Below, piece by piece: positions 59,481 through 64,000 of a DNA stretch of 64,000 nt. The stretch spans positions 1-64,000 of the forward strand of contig JAQTNK010000013.1 in NCBI GenBank assembly GCA_028713915.1. The letters run 5' to 3'. The notes beneath the pieces are model-generated. The model was not told the origin of the DNA, did no database searches, and saw only the letters and a program-made list of their open reading frames with translations. A program made the translations under genes and the position numbers. The DNA is from Rhodocyclaceae bacterium. Lineage in GTDB: Bacteria; Pseudomonadota; Gammaproteobacteria; Burkholderiales; Rhodocyclaceae. Position 1 is the stretch's first letter, and every line of letters starts with the position of its first letter.

Positions 59481-62400
59481 TCACGTCGTCGCCGTTTCCG
59501 CCGCCATCGCCGGCAGTGCCCGCGTCGCCGCCACCAGCTTTGCCAGTTCGGCTTCGCATGCGCTCGCCAGGTCCAGGATCGCGGCGGCGTCCTTGCCGGC
59601 GCGCAGCCCTTGGGCGATTTCATTCGCCAGCGCGGCGATGCGCCGCGCGCCGATCAGGCCGGCGATGCCTTTGAGGTTGTGGGCGACGCCGTGCGCGGCG
59701 TCGCGGCTTCCGGCCGCCAGTTCGGCGCGCAGTTGCGCCATGTCGCGATCGTGCATGGCGACGAAGCGATTCAGCAGCGCGTAGTAGTCCGCCAGGTGCT
59801 GCGGCGAGCGGCGCATCGCCTGCGGCACTTCGAGCGCCGCGATGTTGGCGAGGGCGCGGCTCAATGCGTTGTCGCAGGGCGGCGCCGGGTCGTCCGGAAC
59901 GGCCAGGTCGGGCAGCCATTGGCCGAGCGCGGCGGCGAGCGTCGCCGGCGTCACCGGCTTGCCGAGGTGTCCGTTCATGCCGGCGTCGAGGCAGCGCCGG
60001 CGGTCCTCGGCATAGGTGTTGGCGGTCAGGGCGATGATCGGCGTGTCGCGGTGTGCGGGCAGGCGGCGAATGGCGCGCGCAGCCGTCAGTCCATCCATCC
60101 GGGGCATCTGCATGTCCAACAGGATGAGGTCGTAGCGGCGCGCCTGCGCGCACTCGACCGCCTCGGCGCCGTCGGAAGCGACGTCGACTTCGCAGCGCAG
60201 GTGTTCGAGCATCTCGAACAGGATGTCCTGGGAGAGCGGGTGGTCCTCGGCGAACAGCACGCGCCGGCCTTGCAAGTCGCCCGCGGCGCCGGCGGGAACC
60301 GGCGCTTGGACCGCGCCGGTCGCCGCACGCGGCAACGCCAGCTCGAAGTGGAAGCTGCTGCCGCTTCCCGGCTGGCTGTCGATGGCGATCGTGCCGCCCA
60401 TCATCGTCACCAGCCGCTGGCTGATGACCAGCCCCAGGCCGCTGCCGCCGCGTTCGCGCGTCGGCGAACTGTCGGCCTGGATGAAGGCCTGGAACAGGCG
60501 CGCCTGGTCGGCAGGCGCGATGCCGATGCCGGTGTCGCTGACGGCAAAGCGCAGCGTGACGGCGGCGGCGTCCTCCGCCAGGCAGGCGATGCCCAGGCGC
60601 ACTTCGCCGTGGTCGGTGAACTTGACGGCGTTGCCGCACAGGTTGATGAGCACTTGCGCCAGGCGCAAGGGATCGCCCTTCAGCGTCATGGCGCGCAAGC
60701 GCGGCGCCACGTCCGTCGCCAGCGTCAGGCCCTTCTCCTGCGACGGCCCCTCCATCATGCGCACCACCTGGTTGACCACCGTGTCGACGCTGAACTCGCT
60801 GTGATCGAGCGTGAGCCGCTGGGCTTCGATCTTGGACAAATCGAGGATGTCGTTGATGAGCGCCAGCAGGTGGTCGGAGGTGGCGCAAAGCTGGTCCGCC
60901 CGCCGCTGCTGGGCCGGGTCGGCGAGGTTGCGGCGCAGCAGGTAGCCCAGGCCGATGATGACGTTCAGCGGCGTGCGGATTTCGTGGCTCATGTTGGCCA
61001 GGAATATCGACTTCGCGCGGTTGGCCTGCTCGGCGGCATCCTTTGCTTCGCTTAGCTGTTCTTCGGCCAGCTTGCGTTCCGTGATGTCCTCGGCGGAAAT
61101 GATGATGCCGCCGATCGCCCCGTTCGGATGCGTCCACGGCAGCACGGCCCAGCGCAGCCAATGCTTGCTGCCGTCGGCCTGGTACCACAGGTCCTCGTCG
61201 TTCTTGATGGTCGCTCCCGCCAGGCCTTGCTGATGGATGTTCCTCCAATCGTCCGGAATGTCGGGATGGATTTCATAGTGATTGCGGCCGACGAGGTCGC
61301 CAGCGCCGCGTCCGTATTCGGCGGCCCAGCGGTCGCTCGTGGCCAGGTAATTCATGTCGCGGTCGAACATGGCGATGGCGATGGGCGCGTGCTTGATGAA
61401 CAGGCGCAGGTTCTCCGCCGCTTGCGCCAGCTCGCCCGTTCGCAGGTCGACCAGTTCCTCCAGGTGATGGCTGTAGCGATCGAGTTGGGCGCCGAGCCGC
61501 TTGCGCTCCTCCAGGTCGGCCGACAGGCGGCGGGCGTTGCGATACGCCAACGCCGCCGCCAGGGCGGTCACCAGGATGGCCAGCCCGGCCAGGCCCGAAA
61601 GCATCAGGTTGCTGCTCTTCCATCCGCCCAGATAGTCGTCGGTGGCAACGCCGACGAGGACATAGAACGGGTAGCGCTGCAGCCTGCGGTAGGCGCTGCT
61701 GCGCTCGATGCCGTCAAGCGCCGTGACGGCGATGAAGTCGCCTCCTTCGGGGTGGGCCTGCATGGCGTTGCGCAACTGTTTCGAGACGTCGGTGCTGCCG
61801 ACCGCATCCTTTGTCTCCGGGAACCGATGCACGAGCGCAAGATCGGCCGTGCGGATGGTGGCGGCGCCGTGGGGGCCGAGCGCCAGCGACGATAAGGCTT
61901 CTTCGAATTGGGCGGTGGCGTAATTGGCATAGACGACGCCGGCGAAGGAGCCGTCGGTCGCCTCCAGGCGGCGGGCGAGGACGATCACCCACTGCTTGGC
62001 GATGCGGGCGAATATCGGTCCGGAGATCAGCAGACCGGCGCTGCGATCGTCGCGCGCGCGGATGAAATAATCGCGATCGCCGATGCTGACCGAATTTTCG
62101 TGGGTGCCGGCGCCGAACCTGACCAGGCCGTTCTTGTCGGCGATGCGCAGGGTCAGCACTTCCGGCAGGAACGATTGCTCCTGCGCCAAAAGCGCCTCGA
62201 CCTTTGGCGCCTCGAGGCGACCCGGCGTCGTCTGGGCCGGATAATGCAGCGCGACCGAGCGCAGGCCGACATCGATCTTGTCGAAGACGTCGCTGACGTG
62301 CTGATCGAGCAGGCGCGAAATGTTCTGCGTCGCGACGGCGGCGCGTTCGCGATAGCGCTGCTTGTCCTGCCTGACGGCCAGCGTCGTCAGGCCGACGACC

Positions 62401-62513
62401 AGGAGCGCGATCAGCGCCACGACCAGGGCATACGGCATCCAGTCGCAGCGTCGCGGCGATGGCGGCGCCGCGCCGCCCGGGCTGGCTGCGGCATTGGTGG
62501 CGAGGATATGCAA
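59481..62513 (-). CDS. Hybrid sensor histidine kinase, dCache-PAS-HisKA-HATPase-REC-Hpt
   Basis: 1010 residues from TTG 62513, chosen because AAAGGAGG (62519-62526) sits 6 bases upstream; a TTG at 62549 has no ribosome site. TM1 about 26-48 (PYALVVALIALLVVGLTTLA), periplasmic dCache to about 270 (TLRIADKNGLVRFGAGTHEN, then VSIGDRDYFI), TM2 about 278-300, PAS about 345-470 (IKHAPIAIAMFDRDMNYLAT), HisKA acceptor in [20 protein letters not shown], HATPase (GGSGLGLVISQRLVTMMGG), receiver about 730-850 (VLFAEDHPLSQDILFEMLEH; Asp in LILLDMQMPRMDG; GKPVTP), Hpt with His in GVAHNLKGIAGLIGARR near 930. It forms a complete phosphorelay; its response regulator is not in the window. Confidence 0.93.
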   Translation of the reverse strand: MHILATNAAASPGGAAPPSPRRCDWMPYALVVALIALLVVGLTTLAVRQDKQRYRERAAVATQNISRLLDQHVSDVFDKIDVGLRSVALHYPAQTTPGRLEAPKVEALLAQEQSFLPEVLTLRIADKNGLVRFGAGTHENSVSIGDRDYFIRARDDRSAGLLISGPIFARIAKQWVIVLARRLEATDGSFAGVVYANYATAQFEEALSSLALGPHGAATIRTADLALVHRFPETKDAVGSTDVSKQLRNAMQAHPEGGDFIAVTALDGIERSSAYRRLQRYPFYVLVGVATDDYLGGWKSSNLMLSGLAGLAILVTALAAALAYRNARRLSADLEERKRLGAQLDRYSHHLEELVDLRTGELAQAAENLRLFIKHAPIAIAMFDRDMNYLATSDRWAAEYGRGAGDLVGRNHYEIHPDIPDDWRNIHQQGLAGATIKNDEDLWYQADGSKHWLRWAVLPWTHPNGAIGGIIISAEDITERKLAEEQLSEAKDAAEQANRAKSIFLANMSHEIRTPLNVIIGLGYLLRRNLADPAQQRRADQLCATSDHLLALINDILDLSKIEAQRLTLDHSEFSVDTVVNQVVRMMEGPSQEKGLTLATDVAPRLRAMTLKGDPLRLAQVLINLCGNAVKFTDHGEVRLGIACLAEDAAAVTLRFAVSDTGIGIAPADQARLFQAFIQADSSPTRERGGSGLGLVISQRLVTMMGGTIAIDSQPGSGSSFHFELALPRAATGAVQAPVPAGAAGDLQGRRVLFAEDHPLSQDILFEMLEHLRCEVDVASDGAEAVECAQARRYDLILLDMQMPRMDGLTAARAIRRLPAHRDTPIIALTANTYAEDRRRCLDAGMNGHLGKPVTPATLAAALGQWLPDLAVPDDPAPPCDNALSRALANIAALEVPQAMRRSPQHLADYYALLNRFVAMHDRDMAQLRAELAAGSRDAAHGVAHNLKGIAGLIGARRIAALANEIAQGLRAGKDAAAILDLASACEAELAKLVAATRALPAMAAETATT

Positions 62514-62558
62514 TTGCGCCCTCCTTTCCCCTTTGCCAGGTGATCGCAAGGCGGCCGC

Positions 62559-63854
62559 TCAGGCCTTGATCGCCGCAGCCAGTCCGCGGTTCAGGTCTTC
62601 GATGAGATCGCCGGCGTCTTCGAGTCCGACCGAAAGGCGGAGGGTGCCGGGGTGGATGCCGGCCGCGGCCAGCGCGGCGTCGGACATGCGGAAATGCGTC
62701 GTCGACGCCGGGTGGATCACCAGCGACTTGGCGTCGCCGACGTTGGCCAGGTGCGAGAACACGCGCAGCGCCTCGATGAACTTGCGTCCCGCGGCTTTCG
62801 GGTCGGCCGCGCCGCCCTTGAGCGTGAAGCTGAACACCGAGCCGCAGCCTTTCGGCAGCAGCTTTTGCGCGAGCGCATGATCGGGATGGTTTTCGAGCTC
62901 GGGGTAGCCGACCGCGGCGACGGCCTCGTGGCCGGCGAGATGGGCGACGATCCGGCGCGTGTTGGCGATGTGGCGCTCCATGCGCAGCGGCAGCGTCTCG
63001 AGGCCTTGCAGGATCTGGAAGGCGTTGAAGGGGCTCATGCAGGCGCCGAAGTCGCGCAGGCCTTCGCGCCGGGCGCGCAGCAGGAAGGCGGCGACCGGCG
63101 ATTCCTCGGCGAAGTCCATGCCGTGGAAGCCCGCGTAGGGTTCGGTCAGCGTCGGGAACTTGCCCGACGCATCCCAATCGAAGCTGCCCGAATCGACGAG
63201 GAGCCCGCCGACGGCAACGCCGTGACCGCCGAGGAACTTGGTCGCCGAATGGAAGACGAGGTCGGCGCCGAGTTCGAAGGGCCGCATCAGATACGGCGTG
63301 GTGAAGGTCGAATCGATCAGCAGCGGCAGGCCGTGCTCGTGCGCGAGTTCGGCGACGCGCGGCACGTCGAGCACTTCGAGCCCGGGATTGCCGAGCGTTT
63401 CGCCGAACAGCAGCCGCGTTTCGGGACGGATGGCGGCGCGCCAGGCGTCGAGATCGCGCGGATCGACGAAGGTCGTCGTGATGCCGAAGCGCGGCAGCGT
63501 GTAGTCGAGCAGGTTGTGCGAGCCGCCGTAGAGCGAGCGGCTGGCGACGATGTGGGCGCCGGCGCCCAGCAGCGTGACGATGGCCAGATGCAAGGCGGCC
63601 TGGCCGGATGCGACGGCGATGCCGCCGACGCCGCCTTCGAGCGCGGCGATGCGTTCCTCGAGCACGGCGTTGGTCGGATTCGAGATGCGCGAATAGACGT
63701 GGCCGGCGCGCTCCATGTTGAAAAGCGCCGCGGCGTGGTCGCTATCCTTGAAGACGAAGGAGGTGGTCAGGTAGAGCGGCTGGGCGCGCGCGCCGAACTG
63801 CGCGTCGGGCGACTGGCCCGCATGCAGGGTCAGGGTGTCGAACTTGTAGGTCAT
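62559..63854 (-). CDS. metY: O-acetylhomoserine sulfhydrylase / aminocarboxypropyltransferase (MetY)
   Basis: 431 residues, normal for the O-acetylhomoserine branch of the Cys/Met metabolism PLP family. PLP-binding lysine in VFHSATKFLGGHGVAVGGLL (about 210), phosphate contacts GQAALHLAIVTLLGAGAHIV and SRISNPTNAVLEERIAALEG near 55-75, and the C-terminal SHLANVGDAKSLVIHPASTT (then HFR) signature. Makes homocysteine from O-acetylhomoserine and sulfide in methionine synthesis. Ends 45 bases upstream of the hybrid kinase start; the two may be cotranscribed. Confidence 0.96.
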   Translation of the reverse strand: MTYKFDTLTLHAGQSPDAQFGARAQPLYLTTSFVFKDSDHAAALFNMERAGHVYSRISNPTNAVLEERIAALEGGVGGIAVASGQAALHLAIVTLLGAGAHIVASRSLYGGSHNLLDYTLPRFGITTTFVDPRDLDAWRAAIRPETRLLFGETLGNPGLEVLDVPRVAELAHEHGLPLLIDSTFTTPYLMRPFELGADLVFHSATKFLGGHGVAVGGLLVDSGSFDWDASGKFPTLTEPYAGFHGMDFAEESPVAAFLLRARREGLRDFGACMSPFNAFQILQGLETLPLRMERHIANTRRIVAHLAGHEAVAAVGYPELENHPDHALAQKLLPKGCGSVFSFTLKGGAADPKAAGRKFIEALRVFSHLANVGDAKSLVIHPASTTHFRMSDAALAAAGIHPGTLRLSVGLEDAGDLIEDLNRGLAAAIKA

Positions 63855-63866
63855 GGGCCGGTCGGG

Positions 63867-64000
63867 TCAGGCGTATTCGTCGGGTTCGAGTTCGCGCTCG
63901 ATGGCGGCGATGCGGTCCTTCAGGTAGAGCTTGCGCTTCTTGAGCCGCCGCATCAGCAATTCGTCTTCCGTCGGCGCCGCGTCGAGCCGCGCGATGGCGT
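63867..64000 (-). CDS. DUF465 (YdcH) family small protein, 3' part
   Basis: Partial: the last 44 codons before the TGA at 63867, start beyond the window. It reads AIARLDAAPTEDELLMRRLK, then KRKLYLKDRIAAIERELEPD and EYA. The LKKRKLYLKDRIAAIE segment is the hallmark of the DUF465/YdcH family, small helical proteins of about 75 residues with unknown role. It lies 12 bases ahead of the metY start on the same strand, so probably the same transcript. Confidence 0.85.
   Translation of the reverse strand, partial: AIARLDAAPTEDELLMRRLKKRKLYLKDRIAAIERELEPDEYA

Overview
The window is GC-rich bacterial chromosome, almost fully coding, with short intergenic gaps and many GTG/TTG starts. The gene set points to a betaproteobacterium, most likely Rhodocyclales or a close relative with aerobic/denitrifying acyl-CoA metabolism: a Liv-type ABC transporter, ETF with DmdB/DmdC-like acyl-CoA enzymes, phasin, polyphosphate enzymes, a CZB-domain chemoreceptor, Mla-type lipid transport and a PA2779/PA2778-type pair. 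The taxonomic placement is inference from gene content and codon use. I saw no rRNA, tRNA, CRISPR array, IS element or phage genes.

Layout. 1-6.1 kb: a branched-chain amino acid (or aromatic/organic acid) type ABC transporter in the order livG-livF-livK-livH-livM, followed by a UspA gene. A structured 0.23 kb inverted-repeat element lies between livG and livF. 6.1-10 kb: DUF1134 protein, soluble CZB chemoreceptor, Crp/Fnr regulator, ankyrin protein, bactofilin. 10-18.3 kb: an envelope-stress-like island with small secreted proteins, a putative HExxH protease, lipoproteins, two paralogous BON proteins flanking a short PqiA/PqiB pair, a glycine-rich stress membrane protein and an outer-membrane beta-barrel. 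Three genes here carry sigma-54 (-24/-12) promoter sequences, one of them a perfect consensus. 18.3-25.5 kb: ppk1 and ppx (divergent), then an Mla-type lipid ABC transporter (STAS-permease, ATPase, MlaD, auxiliary lipoprotein). 25.5-28.8 kb: acyl-CoA synthetase, HD-GYP protein and a divergent crotonase. 28.8-33.4 kb: a histidine kinase and an MgtA-type P-type ATPase. 33.7-39.6 kb: metallo-beta-lactamase-fold hydrolase and TetR, divergent from etfB-etfA-(CbiM-like membrane protein)-acyl-CoA dehydrogenase, with two matching 18-bp operator-like sites around the shared promoter. 39.7-46.4 kb: DUF3135 protein, a receiver-kinase, a large hybrid kinase overlapping an HD-GYP protein, and a phasin-like protein. 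46.7-51.3 kb: PA2779/PA2778-like pair, MFS transporter, alkaline-phosphatase-fold secreted enzyme. 51.3-59.3 kb: a MacAB-like export system (two permeases, ATPase, adaptor) plus an alpha/beta hydrolase, split by an oppositely transcribed Lon-like AAA protease; a second copy of the 1.1-kb-region repeat element lies between the two permease genes. 59.5-64 kb: a large hybrid kinase, metY and the end of a DUF465 gene.

The most unusual signals are: (1) the paired composite inverted-repeat elements at about 1060-1286 and 52571-52860, each inside an ABC-transporter operon, each in the same orientation relative to transcription, each with different hairpin apices that preserve base pairing; (2) the sigma-54 promoters of the BON/lipoprotein/Pqi island together with two Shine-Dalgarno-led small ORFs; (3) the double operator of the TetR/ETF intergenic region.
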